From assembly GCF_004193175.1 (NCBI RefSeq), contig NZ_SAUH01000001.1, positions 5,799,501 through 5,863,500 on the forward strand: a stretch of DNA of 64,000 bases, written 5' to 3'. The translations under genes were made by a program, and so were the position numbers. Shown in pieces: positions 18,577 to 26,607 of the stretch. The notes under the pieces were generated by a model. The model ran no database searches. It worked only from the letters and a program-made list of their open reading frames with translations, and was not told the origin of the DNA. Origin of the DNA: Streptomyces sp. RFCAC02 (GTDB taxonomy: Bacteria > Actinomycetota > Actinomycetes > Streptomycetales > Streptomycetaceae). How positions within the stretch are numbered: position 1 is the stretch's first letter; the number at the start of each line of letters is the position of its first letter.

Positions 18577-18946
18577 TCCTGGCTCCTTCTGTGATGCGTC
18601 CGGACGGTCGAGCCGCCCCCGCCGTGAGTGAAACGATTCATTCACGGCGGGCGCGGCAGCCCGGAGACAGCGAGGGGTTACGGGACGGAAGGTTCCCAAC
18701 GCCCGTGCCGTGCCGTCAAGATCCGTGCACACACCTGTCGTACGGTCAGGCCGCCGCCCAACGGCGCGGTTTGTCGGGGTTCCGCATCAACCGGATGAGC
18801 TGATCCGGTCGCCCGCGACCTCGAACGCGGACACCGTCACGCCCCGGGCGGGTGCGGCCCACAAAATGCCGGGACTCCCCGCCGGCGGATTGGTACGGTT
18901 CGCGGGCTCGCGGTCCGCGAGCCGGCTGAGAGGGGTACGGGCGACC
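18577..18946. promoter_or_regulatory. Divergent intergenic region with a 22-bp near-palindrome
   Basis: This 370-base gap holds the promoters of the acetylesterase (minus) and the phosphotransferase (plus). At 18624-18645, about 48 bases upstream of the esterase start, is a 22-bp inverted repeat with only two mismatched pairs, centred on TGAAACGATTCA (18629-18640). That core is close to the TGAAACGTTTCA form of LacI-family operators. It differs from the palindrome at 15419, so a different regulator may bind. I see nothing else in the remaining sequence. Confidence 0.55.
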
Positions 18947-19786
18947 ATGCAGGAGTCAGAGGTACGGCGTGCGGTGGCCGCCGCGAAGGCGATCGTCTCC
19001 TCGTCCGGCCTGGCCGCCGACGACGCGGTCGTCCTCCACAACTCGAACAAGCTGACGCTGCGTCTGCTGCCCTGCGACATCCTCGCCCGGGTGGCCCCCA
19101 TGGATCAACAGGTCGCGCAGTTCGAGATCGACCTCGCTCAACGGCTCGCCGCAGCCGGCTGCCCGGTGGCGGCCCTCGATCCGCGGGTGGAGTCGCGCGT
19201 CCACGAGCGCGACGGTTTCGCGGTCACGCTGTGGACCTACTACGAGCCCGCCACATCGGACGGGATCCCACCGGCCGCCTACGCCGACGCGCTGGCGCGG
19301 CTGCATGCCGGCATGCGCGGGCTCGATGTCCCGGCACCGCACTTCACGGACCGTATCGAGTACGCGCAACGACTCGTGGCCGATCGGGACCGCACACCCG
19401 CGCTCGCCGACGCGGACCGGGAGCTGCTGGGCGACACGCTGCGCCGCCTGCGGCAGGTCTTCCGCGAGCGCGGCGGTGATGATCAACTGCTCCACGGCGA
19501 GCCGCACCCGGGCAACCTGCTCCCCACGGAGCACGGGCCGCTGTTCATCGATTTCGAGACCTGCTGCCGCGGGCCGGTGGAGTTCGACATCGCCCACGCC
19601 CCCGAGGAAGTCGGGTCGTACTGCCCGGACACCGATCCGGACCTGCTGCGTGCGTGCAGGCTCCTCGTGCTGGCGGTCATCACAGTGTGGCGCTGGGACC
19701 GGGACGACCAGTTCCCCGACGGGCGCCGCCTCGGTGAGGAGTGGCTCGGCGAGATCCGGGCGGCGCTCGCCGGCGACGGGGCGTAG
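18947..19786 (+). CDS. Aminoglycoside-phosphotransferase-fold kinase
   Basis: A 279-residue protein of the APH/choline-kinase fold. The catalytic loop is LLHGEPHPGN (181-190), with Glu185 in place of the more common Asp. The metal-binding segment is LFIDFETCCRGP (199-210). N-terminal beta strands with KLTLRLLPCDILARV form the nucleotide lobe. The start ATG 18947 has GAGAGGGGT upstream. Such proteins phosphorylate small hydroxylated molecules, including aminoglycosides, but most Streptomyces paralogues have no known substrate, so resistance should not be assumed. It is convergent with the methyltransferase, ten bases away. Confidence 0.85.
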   Translation: MQESEVRRAVAAAKAIVSSSGLAADDAVVLHNSNKLTLRLLPCDILARVAPMDQQVAQFEIDLAQRLAAAGCPVAALDPRVESRVHERDGFAVTLWTYYEPATSDGIPPAAYADALARLHAGMRGLDVPAPHFTDRIEYAQRLVADRDRTPALADADRELLGDTLRRLRQVFRERGGDDQLLHGEPHPGNLLPTEHGPLFIDFETCCRGPVEFDIAHAPEEVGSYCPDTDPDLLRACRLLVLAVITVWRWDRDDQFPDGRRLGEEWLGEIRAALAGDGA

Positions 19787-19795
19787 CCGCCCGGA

Positions 19796-20554
19796 TCAGG
19801 CGAACGCGACGAGGACGCGGCTCTCGCCGTACTGCCACACCGTGCTGACCGACCGGAAGCCCGCCTCGCGCAGCAGCCGGACGTGGTCGGCGAGGGACAG
19901 GTCGTTCCCCGGCCCGTCCTCCGTCCCGGTGCAGCGCCCGCGCGCCGCGAACGCGTCGGCCAGCTCCGGGTCCCGGGCCGCCTCGCGCCACCAGGACTCC
20001 CAGTCCGGTTCGTCCCCCGCCAGCGCCGACGCCATCCGGCGGCTCCCGACGTACGCGGCCAGGTCCGCGCCGCGCGCGTCGTCGTCGGGGAAGTGGTCGG
20101 CGTTGACGAGGACGCCGCCGGGCCGCAGCAGCGCGGCGGCCTGGCGGTAGGTCAGGGCGAGCGCGTGCACGGGGAGGCAGTGCAGCGCGGTCGCCGAGAG
20201 CACGGCGTCGGGCGCGCGGTCGATGCCGAGCGCGTCGATCCAGCCGGTGCCGCCGAGCTCCGCCTCGACGTACCGGGCGGCGTCCGCGTGGTGGGTGCGG
20301 GCCAGCTCCAGGAGCAGCGGATCCCGGTCCACGGCGACGATCCCGGCACGGGGCACGCGCCGCGCGATGCGGGCGGCCAGCGAGCCGGGGCCGCAGCCGA
20401 GGTCCACGAGCAGCGGCGCCGGCCGGTCCCGCGTCACGTACTCCACCACGTCGGCGATCACCGAGAAACGCTCTTCGCGGCCGATGGCGTACCGCCGCTG
20501 CTGGCGTTCCCAGCGATCGACCCAGTACTCGGCCGTCGCCATGCTCACACCCAT
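19796..20554 (-). CDS. SAM-dependent class I methyltransferase
   Basis: A 252-residue Rossmann-fold methyltransferase with motif I LVDLGCGPGSLAARIA (about 48-63), a D/E at the end of beta2 (IVAVDRDPLL) and a later LRPGGVLVNADHF. ATG 20554 has GGAAGG about 12 bases upstream; ATG 20542 is an alternative start. The substrate is unknown. It lies 72 bases downstream of the PLP-enzyme operon, on the same strand, and a Zur-box-like sequence sits 49-63 bases before its start. It may therefore belong to the same pathway or regulon. This link is inferred. Confidence 0.87.
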   Translation of the reverse strand: MGVSMATAEYWVDRWERQQRRYAIGREERFSVIADVVEYVTRDRPAPLLVDLGCGPGSLAARIARRVPRAGIVAVDRDPLLLELARTHHADAARYVEAELGGTGWIDALGIDRAPDAVLSATALHCLPVHALALTYRQAAALLRPGGVLVNADHFPDDDARGADLAAYVGSRRMASALAGDEPDWESWWREAARDPELADAFAARGRCTGTEDGPGNDLSLADHVRLLREAGFRSVSTVWQYGESRVLVAFA

Positions 20555-20602
20555 CGGAACGCGTCACCTTCCGCCGTCTGCCGAACCGGCGGCCATCCTA
20601 CA

Positions 20603-20617
20603 TGGTCATGATTTTCA
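20603..20617 (-). promoter_or_regulatory. Zur-box-like sequence upstream of the methyltransferase
   Basis: On the minus strand this reads TGAAAATCATGACCA. The first ten bases are identical to the TGAAAATCAT half of the Streptomyces Zur box (TGAAAATCATTTTCA as I recall it), for 12 of 15 matches overall. A second TGAAAA half-site lies beside it at about 20623-20630. It falls in the gap between the aminotransferase stop and the methyltransferase start. Confidence 0.5.
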
Positions 20618-20626
20618 GTTGCTTTT

Positions 20627-21820
20627 TCAGTCGAGCGCGCGGAGCGCCGTCAGCAGCGTGTCGATCTCCTCGGGAGTGTTGTGGACGTGGAGACTCACCC
20701 GCACGGCGCCGTCGGTCTCGTCGGCCCCGGCCCGGCACAGGCTGTCCGCGCGCACCATGCAGCCGTGCGTGTAGAGGATGAAGCCCAGGTCCTGCGGTGG
20801 TATGTCGCGGTGGCGGAACGACACGATGCCGCGCCGCCGGGCCGCCGTCCCGTCGGCCGCCAGGCTGAGCTGACAGCCCAGCACCTCGTACTGCGGCAGG
20901 CGCCGCAGCCCGTCGGTGAGCCGGGCCGCCAGGGCGACCGTCCAGCGCTCGATCCTGCCCACGTCCGCCGCGGTGAGCCAGTCGAGCGCCGCGCCGAGGC
21001 TGACGAGACCGACCGTGTTGGGCGTTCCGCTCCACCCGCCGGGCCGGAACGCGGGGCCGCGCGCCTGGCGCGCCCACACCGCTCCGGTGCCCGGCAGGGC
21101 CAGCGCCTTGTGGCCCGAGAACACGACGAAGTCCACGTCCAGGTCGGCCACGGACAGCGGGAGGTGGCCCACGCTCTGCGCCGCGTCGAGACAGATCGGC
21201 ACCCCGTCCCCCACCACCCGCCGCAGCCGGTCCACCCGCATGTCGCCACCGAGGACGTGGTGCACGTGCGTGGCCGCGACGAACCGGGTGCGCGGGCCGA
21301 CCATGTCCGCGAGCGCCCGGTGGTCGTAGTCCCCGGACGACTCCTGGTACGGCAGCCCTCTGACGCGGACGTCGATCCCCGCCCGCGCCACCGACCGCTG
21401 CGCCTCCAGCCACGGCACGAGGTTGGCCCGGTGATCGGCGTAGGGGACGAGGATCTCGTCGCCGTCGGCGAGCTGCGGGACCAGCCAGTCGAGGGCGACG
21501 GCGCGCAGCCCCTCGGACGTACCGCTGACGAAGTGCACCGCCGACCGGTCGGGCGCCGGGTCGCCGAGGAACTCCTTCACGCGGGCACGGGTGCGCTCCA
21601 CCGCGGCGGTCGTCTCGTTCGCCCAGGGGTAGGTGCCCCGGCCCGCGTTGGCGTTCCGCGTCACCAGGTACTCCTGGACGGCCGCCAGTACGGCGTGCGG
21701 CTTCTGGGAGGTCGCCGCGCTGTCCAGGTAGGCCAGGTCCGGATGGTCCGCGATGATCGGGAACTGCGCCCGCAGCGCCCGCTGCCACGGACCGAGGAGC
21801 GTCAGATCGTCCGGCTCCAT
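20627..21820 (-). CDS. Class V aminotransferase / cysteine-desulfurase-like PLP enzyme
   Basis: A 397-residue fold-I PLP enzyme resembling SufS/CsdA: YLDSAATSQKPHAVL (31-45), the TSE block (101-103), LDAAQSVGH (211-219) and the Schiff-base lysine K238 in FSGHKALALPGTG. A cysteine lies near the position of the SufS catalytic loop (LYTHGCMVRADSLC), but the loop is not the canonical one. It could be a desulfurase, a selenocysteine-lyase-type enzyme or a biosynthetic epimerase/lyase. It begins three bases after the stop of the upstream fusion gene. Next to a rhodanese domain, sulfur transfer is the natural guess, but it is not proven. Confidence 0.85.
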   Translation of the reverse strand: MEPDDLTLLGPWQRALRAQFPIIADHPDLAYLDSAATSQKPHAVLAAVQEYLVTRNANAGRGTYPWANETTAAVERTRARVKEFLGDPAPDRSAVHFVSGTSEGLRAVALDWLVPQLADGDEILVPYADHRANLVPWLEAQRSVARAGIDVRVRGLPYQESSGDYDHRALADMVGPRTRFVAATHVHHVLGGDMRVDRLRRVVGDGVPICLDAAQSVGHLPLSVADLDVDFVVFSGHKALALPGTGAVWARQARGPAFRPGGWSGTPNTVGLVSLGAALDWLTAADVGRIERWTVALAARLTDGLRRLPQYEVLGCQLSLAADGTAARRRGIVSFRHRDIPPQDLGFILYTHGCMVRADSLCRAGADETDGAVRVSLHVHNTPEEIDTLLTALRALD

Positions 21821-21823
21821 CGC

Positions 21824-23152
21824 TCAGTCCCGGGTCAGCGGAGCGCCGGCGTCACGCCAGGCGACGACACCCCCGTCGAGGCTGCGCACGTCCGGATGCC
21901 CCATGCGCGTGAGCAGGGCTGCGAACCGCGCCGACTTCTCGCCGACCGGGCAGACCAGCAGTACCGACTGCCCCCGCCCGAACGGCAGCCCGCCGTGCAC
22001 CTGCTGCTCGAACAGCTCGTCGACGATGTTGAGCGACCCCTCGATGTGCAGCGCGGCGAAGGCGTGCGGCCCCCGCAGATCGATGACGAGCGGACGTTCC
22101 CGCGCGATCCACTCGCGCGCCCCCGCGACATCGACGCTCCGGACGGCCGCCAGCTCCGCCTCCGTCACGGAGGAGAGCGCGTTGCGGTGGGGCGCCCTGC
22201 CCAGCAGTTCGGGACGCCGCTGCCGCACATAGCCGAGGTAGCTCTCCACCCGGTCGCAGGCGATGAACACCGCGGTCCTGTGCTCCCCGTGCTCGCCGGG
22301 CTCCGCGTCGTGCTCCCGCAGGTGGCGCACGGCGCCGTGGTACGCCGCGCCGCTCGTCGGGCCGGCCAGCAGCCCGCACCTGCGGTTCAGCACCACCATG
22401 CCGTCGATGGCCTCGTCCGCGCTCACCGCCTCGATCGTGTCGTAGGTGTCCGGGTCGAACAGGCCCACCTCGTTCACCTCGTCGATGGTCCTGATGCCCG
22501 GGATGAAGTCCGACTTGCCGGCGACGAGACCCACGACCCCGACACCCGGATCGTGCTCCCGCAGCACGCGGGCGACACCCGTGGAGGAACCGGCCGTCCC
22601 CACGCACGCGATGAACCAGTCGGGGGAGCGGCCGCCCAGGTCCTTCACGATCTCCGGCCCCGTGCCCGTCGCATGGGCCTCGATGTTCCTCGGGTTGTAG
22701 TACTGATCGGTGTGGAGGTAGCTGGTGCCGTCCTCCGACAGGGAGCGGTGGAACTGCGTCAGCGGGTCGTCCGTGTCCGTCGGGTCGAGGCACTCGCTGC
22801 GCCCCGGCAGTTCCTCGATCTCCGCGCCGAGCAGGACCAGCAGCTCCCGGATCTCCGGCACCCGCATCCGGTTGGTCACGCTCTTGAACGTCAGCCCGTG
22901 CATCCCGGCGAGCACGGCGAGGGCCTTGGCCGTGTTGCCGCTGGACAGCTCCACGACCTGCTCGCCCGCCGCCGTCGCGGCGTCGAGCCTCGGCCGCAGC
23001 ATGCCCCACGCCGCGCGGTCCTTCACGGAACCGAAGGGGTTCAGCATCTCCAGCTTCGCGTACAGATCGATGCCGCGCAGGCCGTGCACGGCCGGATCGA
23101 TGCGTACCAGCGGGGTGTTGCCGATCGCCTCGGTGATGTCGTCGTACCTCAT
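21824..23152 (-). CDS. Cysteine-synthase-like PLP enzyme fused to a rhodanese domain
   Basis: A 442-residue two-domain protein. Residues 1-310 are a fold-II PLP enzyme of the CysK/SbnA group: DDITEAIGNTPLVRI, the PLP lysine K44 in NPFGSVKDRAA, SSGNTAKALAVLAG and CVGTAGSSTGVARVL. Residues about 335-442 are a rhodanese domain with VIDLRGPHAFAALHIEGS and a catalytic-loop cysteine C401 in LLVCPVGEKS. The start is ATG 23152, overlapping the TGA of the decarboxylase gene (ATGA). SbnA homologues use O-phosphoserine to make diaminopropionate for metallophores, whereas the rhodanese tail points to sulfur handling. The real reaction is open. Confidence 0.85.
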   Translation of the reverse strand: MRYDDITEAIGNTPLVRIDPAVHGLRGIDLYAKLEMLNPFGSVKDRAAWGMLRPRLDAATAAGEQVVELSSGNTAKALAVLAGMHGLTFKSVTNRMRVPEIRELLVLLGAEIEELPGRSECLDPTDTDDPLTQFHRSLSEDGTSYLHTDQYYNPRNIEAHATGTGPEIVKDLGGRSPDWFIACVGTAGSSTGVARVLREHDPGVGVVGLVAGKSDFIPGIRTIDEVNEVGLFDPDTYDTIEAVSADEAIDGMVVLNRRCGLLAGPTSGAAYHGAVRHLREHDAEPGEHGEHRTAVFIACDRVESYLGYVRQRRPELLGRAPHRNALSSVTEAELAAVRSVDVAGAREWIARERPLVIDLRGPHAFAALHIEGSLNIVDELFEQQVHGGLPFGRGQSVLLVCPVGEKSARFAALLTRMGHPDVRSLDGGVVAWRDAGAPLTRD

Positions 23153-24621
23153 GCCTCTCCGCTCATGTAAGTGCTCGGCCAGTACCGCTCGTCCAGGGAC
23201 CACCACCACGAGCCGGCCCGCCGGCCCGCCGCCACCGTGCGCGCCCTGGGCTGCATCTGCGCCCGGTGCGCGTGGAAGTCCATGCAGTAACCGGCGGTGT
23301 TGGGGAAGGCGAGCACGTCTCCACGGACCGGCAGGGCGGGGAGGAAGACCATGCGACGGGTCACCAGGTCCGCTTCGAGGCACAGATTCCCCACCAGGTA
23401 GACCCCGACCGGGGCACGGCCCTCCTCACCCCCCTCCCGCCGGTCGTCCCGGGGAACGATGACAGGATCCGCCAGTACGCCGTGTTCCTCCAGGGTGACA
23501 TCTCCGGCGTTCATCCCGAGCCGTACCAGATGCGAGCCGTCGTCCAGGGGGCGCACGTCCAGCACCCTGGCGAGGGAGACGCCGCACTGGTCCACCAGCG
23601 CGCGCCCCGGCTCGACATGGAGGTCGTAGAGATGTTCGAGCAGCAGATCGGCCAGTGTGCGATCGAGCGTGGGCGCCCGCGTGGTCAGCAGCTCGTCGAG
23701 ATAGGCGGGCCCGGCGACGGACCTGTGCGCCGGGTAGAGGGTGAGCTGCCCCCGTACGGTGCCGCCCTCGTTCCGGAGGCCGTAGCCGTGGCCGCGCCAG
23801 GTCAGCGGGGGGCGGCGGCCCAGTACGGCGCGGGTGAGTTCGGTGGTGTAGCGCTCCCACTGCTCGCCGTCGGCCAGGTAACGGGCGCCGTAGCCGCCGC
23901 CGATGTCGATGGCGCGCGGATCGAGCCCGCGCCGCCGCGCCTCGTCCATGACGAGGACGCAGCCCTCCAGGGCGAGTGCCTTCTCGTCGATGCCGGTCGT
24001 GTCGAGGTGGTAGGCCACCCCGGACAGCTCCACTGCGTCCCGGTGCCGTTCGGCCAGGTCGAGCAGTGCTCCCACCGCGCCGACCGGGGTGCCGAACCTC
24101 GTGCGGCGCGACAGCACCCGGACGCCTTCGGCCTCGAAGCCGGACAGGCGCAGCAGCACCCGGACGCAGGGGAGCGCGTGGGCGCGTACCAGGCGTATGA
24201 GATCGGTCAGTTCGGCGTGCGAGTCGACGCTGACCGTCACTCCGGCGCGGGCGGCCAGCCACAGGAAGTCCGGGTCCTTCGGACCGGTGGCCAGGACCCG
24301 TTCGGGCGTGAACCCCGAGCCGAGCGAGTGCCCCAGCTCGTCGAGCGAGGCCGCGTCGAGCCCGGCGTCGGTGGCGGCGAGACGCCGTACGAGGGCGCTG
24401 GAACGGTTCGCCTTGTGGGCGAAGTAGACCTGGCCGCCGAGGTGGTGACGCCGGTAGACCGCGCGGAACGCGGCGACGTTGTCGGCGATCACGTCGGGCA
24501 GCACGACGTTGAGGGGAGAACCGAGCGCGTCCACGAGCGAGTGCAGCAGGGCCGGGGAGGCGAGTAAGCCGCGCAGCGGTTCCTCCACCCGTGGCTCCAG
24601 GTACAGGGGCGCGTCCACCAT
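23149..24621 (-). CDS. Fold-III PLP decarboxylase (DapDC/SbnH/Y4yA-like)
   Basis: A 490-residue alanine-racemase-fold PLP enzyme of the diaminopimelate/ornithine decarboxylase group. K70 in VYFAHKANRS binds PLP. The phosphate-binding IDIGGGYGARYL and an HVEPGRALVDQCG segment are clear. C-terminal FPNTAGYCMDF carries the cysteine expected at the active site. ATG 24621 is chosen because GGGAGGG lies seven bases before it; ATG 24627 would be too close. As I recall, relatives (SbnH in staphyloferrin B loci, y4yA beside a cysteine synthase in rhizobia) act with SbnA-like partners in metallophore loci. It is the first gene of this operon, downstream of a Zur-like box. Confidence 0.88.
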   Translation of the reverse strand: MVDAPLYLEPRVEEPLRGLLASPALLHSLVDALGSPLNVVLPDVIADNVAAFRAVYRRHHLGGQVYFAHKANRSSALVRRLAATDAGLDAASLDELGHSLGSGFTPERVLATGPKDPDFLWLAARAGVTVSVDSHAELTDLIRLVRAHALPCVRVLLRLSGFEAEGVRVLSRRTRFGTPVGAVGALLDLAERHRDAVELSGVAYHLDTTGIDEKALALEGCVLVMDEARRRGLDPRAIDIGGGYGARYLADGEQWERYTTELTRAVLGRRPPLTWRGHGYGLRNEGGTVRGQLTLYPAHRSVAGPAYLDELLTTRAPTLDRTLADLLLEHLYDLHVEPGRALVDQCGVSLARVLDVRPLDDGSHLVRLGMNAGDVTLEEHGVLADPVIVPRDDRREGGEEGRAPVGVYLVGNLCLEADLVTRRMVFLPALPVRGDVLAFPNTAGYCMDFHAHRAQMQPRARTVAAGRRAGSWWWSLDERYWPSTYMSGEA

Positions 24622-24686
24622 GATCATTCCCTCCCCGGCGCGGGCCGCTCCGTCCCGCGGCCTCCTGACCCGCCCTTGAGCGGCCC

Positions 24687-24701
24687 TGATAATCATTTTC
24701 C
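24687..24701 (-). promoter_or_regulatory. Zur-box-like operator of the PLP-enzyme operon
   Basis: TGATAATCATTTTCC (plus strand) is an imperfect 7-1-7 dyad that matches 13 of 15 positions of the Streptomyces Zur box TGAAAATCATTTTCA. It lies 66-80 bases upstream of the decarboxylase start, in an otherwise GC-rich 248-base gap (24622-24869) with no other feature. Enterobacterial Fur boxes look similar, but actinobacterial iron regulation normally uses DmdR/IdeR with a different site. Confidence 0.65.
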
Positions 24702-24869
24702 AATCCGGCGGAGTTTACGCACGCTCTTTCGAGCCCCACCAGCCCCACCACCCCCGAGGACCGCGACGCACCGTGCCACCGAACCGGACCGGACCACCGG
24801 GCGAGGATGACACCGGATGCACGACGGTGTCTGCACCGCCTCACTCCGGCACGGCCCCCGGGCCGCCGG

Positions 24870-25754
24870 TCAGCTGCCGAGAACGGCCAGTTCCAGGCGC
24901 CGGAGCCGGTCCTGATCGGCGATGAGTTCGTACACGGCGACCGCCCCGTGCGCGACGGTGACGGCGAGGACGAGCCTGAGCCGTCCGTACGGTGCGACCG
25001 CGATCCCCACCACGCCGTCGATGAGCACCGGCTCCGCGAGACCCGCGTTCCGCCCGAAGACGGCGATCTCCTCCGCCACGGTCCGCGCGCCGCGCACCTC
25101 GGCCGGCCGGTCCGCCGGGATCGCCGAACGGTCCGCCCGCCGCACGACATCGGGCGCCAGCACGGCGAGGATCGCGTCGATGTCGCCAGCCCGCGCCGCC
25201 GAGAGGAACGCCTCCACCACGACACGCTGCCGGGCGAGTTCCGCGGCGGGGACGGCGGGCACCCCCCGCACCCTGCGCCGGGCACGGCTCGCGAGCTGTT
25301 TCGCCGCCGCGACGGAGCGCTCCACGACCGGGGCGATCTCGTGGAACGGCACGGCGAACATGTCGTGCAGCACGAACGCGACACGCTCGGCGGGACTCAG
25401 CCGGTCGAGCACGACCAGGAGAGCGCGGCCCACCTGATCGGCCAGCACCGCCTGCTCCTCCGGAACGCTCTCCGCGGCCGGGGCGCCGATCCCGTCCGGC
25501 ACGGGATGGCCCGCCGGATCCTCCCGCCGCGCCGCCCGCGCACGCAGCATGTCGAGACAGATGCGGGAGACCGTCGTCGTGAGCCAACCGGCCGGATTGC
25601 GTACGGCGTCGCCCTCGGTACGCGCCAGCCGCAGCCAGGCTTCCTGGACGGCGTCCTCCGCCTCGCTGTGCGAACCGAGCATGCGCTGCGCGATCGCCCG
25701 CAGGCGGTTCCGGTGCGCCTCGAAACCTTCCACGAGGTCGTGATGCGTGCCCAC
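24870..25754 (-). CDS. ECF sigma factor with SnoaL-like C-terminal domain (SigJ/ECF41-like)
   Basis: A 294-residue sigma factor. Region 2 (about 8-75) has MLGSHSEAEDAVQEAWLRLART and region 4 (about 110-165) has LDRLSPAERVAFVLHDMFAVPFHEIAPVV. A C-terminal SnoaL-like domain of about 120 residues begins RQRVVVEAFLSAARAGDIDAILAVLAPDVV. In this group the tail domain takes the place of a separate anti-sigma factor. The start is GTG 25754 with AAAGGG upstream. It is divergent from the nitroreductase, a possible target. No anti-sigma gene is nearby. Confidence 0.9.
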   Translation of the reverse strand: MGTHHDLVEGFEAHRNRLRAIAQRMLGSHSEAEDAVQEAWLRLARTEGDAVRNPAGWLTTTVSRICLDMLRARAARREDPAGHPVPDGIGAPAAESVPEEQAVLADQVGRALLVVLDRLSPAERVAFVLHDMFAVPFHEIAPVVERSVAAAKQLASRARRRVRGVPAVPAAELARQRVVVEAFLSAARAGDIDAILAVLAPDVVRRADRSAIPADRPAEVRGARTVAEEIAVFGRNAGLAEPVLIDGVVGIAVAPYGRLRLVLAVTVAHGAVAVYELIADQDRLRRLELAVLGS

Positions 25755-25848
25755 CGGTCACCCTTTCCCTTCGCCGGCCGTCACCACGGTAGAGGGCACC
25801 GACGCCCAGGTGGGCGGCGGGGCCGGAGCCGATACGGAGGGAGCTGTC

Positions 25849-26559
25849 ATGGACGTCTACGAAGCGGTCGCGAGCCGGCGGGCGGTGCGCCGGTTCAGCG
25901 GGGAACCGGTTTCCCGGAGCACGCTGCGACGCGTGCTGTCCGCCGCGACCCGCTCACCGTCCGGGGCGAATCTCCAGCCCTGGCACGTCCGTGTGCTGAC
26001 CGGAGCGCCGCTGGCGGATCTGAAGGAACGCACCGCTGCACGGGTGGCGGCGGGTGACCCGGGGGACGAGAGGGAGTACCGGATGTACCCGCCGGAGCTG
26101 GCGGCCCCGTACCGCGCACGCCGGGACGCCGCGGCCGAGCAGCGCTACGCCGCCCTCGGCATCGCGCGCGAGGACCGGCGGTCGCGTGCGGACGCCGTGG
26201 CGGCGAACTGGGACTGCTTCGGTGCGCCCGCCGCCCTGTTCTGCTACATCGACCGCGCCATGGGACCGGCCCAATGGGCCGACGTCGGTATGTACCTGCA
26301 GACCGTCATGCTCCTGCTTCGCGCCGAAGGGCTGCACAGTTGCCCGCAGATGGCGTGGTCGGTGTACCACCGGACCGTCGCCGCGGTCGTGGCACCTCCG
26401 CCGGAACTCCTGCTGTTCTGCGGCGTCTCCATCGGATTCGAGGACCCGGCCGCACATGGCGCCCCCATCGGCCGGGCACCGTTCGCCGAGACGGTCGCGT
26501 TCATCGACGGCCGGTCGACAGCGGGCGCGGACCCGGCGGCCCGGCCCGGCCCGGAGTGA
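25849..26559 (+). CDS. Nitroreductase-family flavoenzyme
   Basis: A 236-residue FMN-dependent oxidoreductase. It has the nitroreductase opening YEAVASRRAVRRFSGEPV (4-21), ATRSPSGANLQPWHV for FMN binding (about 33-47), and ADVGMYLQTVMLLLRAEGL in the second half. The start ATG 25849 follows GGAGGGAG. It reduces nitro or quinone-type substrates with NAD(P)H; the physiological substrate is unknown. It is divergent from the ECF sigma gene across 94 bases. Confidence 0.9.
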   Translation: MDVYEAVASRRAVRRFSGEPVSRSTLRRVLSAATRSPSGANLQPWHVRVLTGAPLADLKERTAARVAAGDPGDEREYRMYPPELAAPYRARRDAAAEQRYAALGIAREDRRSRADAVAANWDCFGAPAALFCYIDRAMGPAQWADVGMYLQTVMLLLRAEGLHSCPQMAWSVYHRTVAAVVAPPPELLLFCGVSIGFEDPAAHGAPIGRAPFAETVAFIDGRSTAGADPAARPGPE

Positions 26560-26607
26560 CGCCGGGGAATCGGAAGTGCTGGTCCGCAACGGAATCGAGG
26601 CGACACC

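Noticed and set aside
18947..19786. Aminoglycoside resistance determinant
   Set aside because: Only the fold-level motifs are present, and many Streptomyces APH-fold proteins are not resistance enzymes. A resistance call is not justified.
20681..23170. An 829-codon plus-strand frame opposite the PLP genes
   Set aside because: The minus-strand enzymes have complete PLP motifs and coupled starts. The plus-strand frame is arginine/valine/histidine-rich with no domain.
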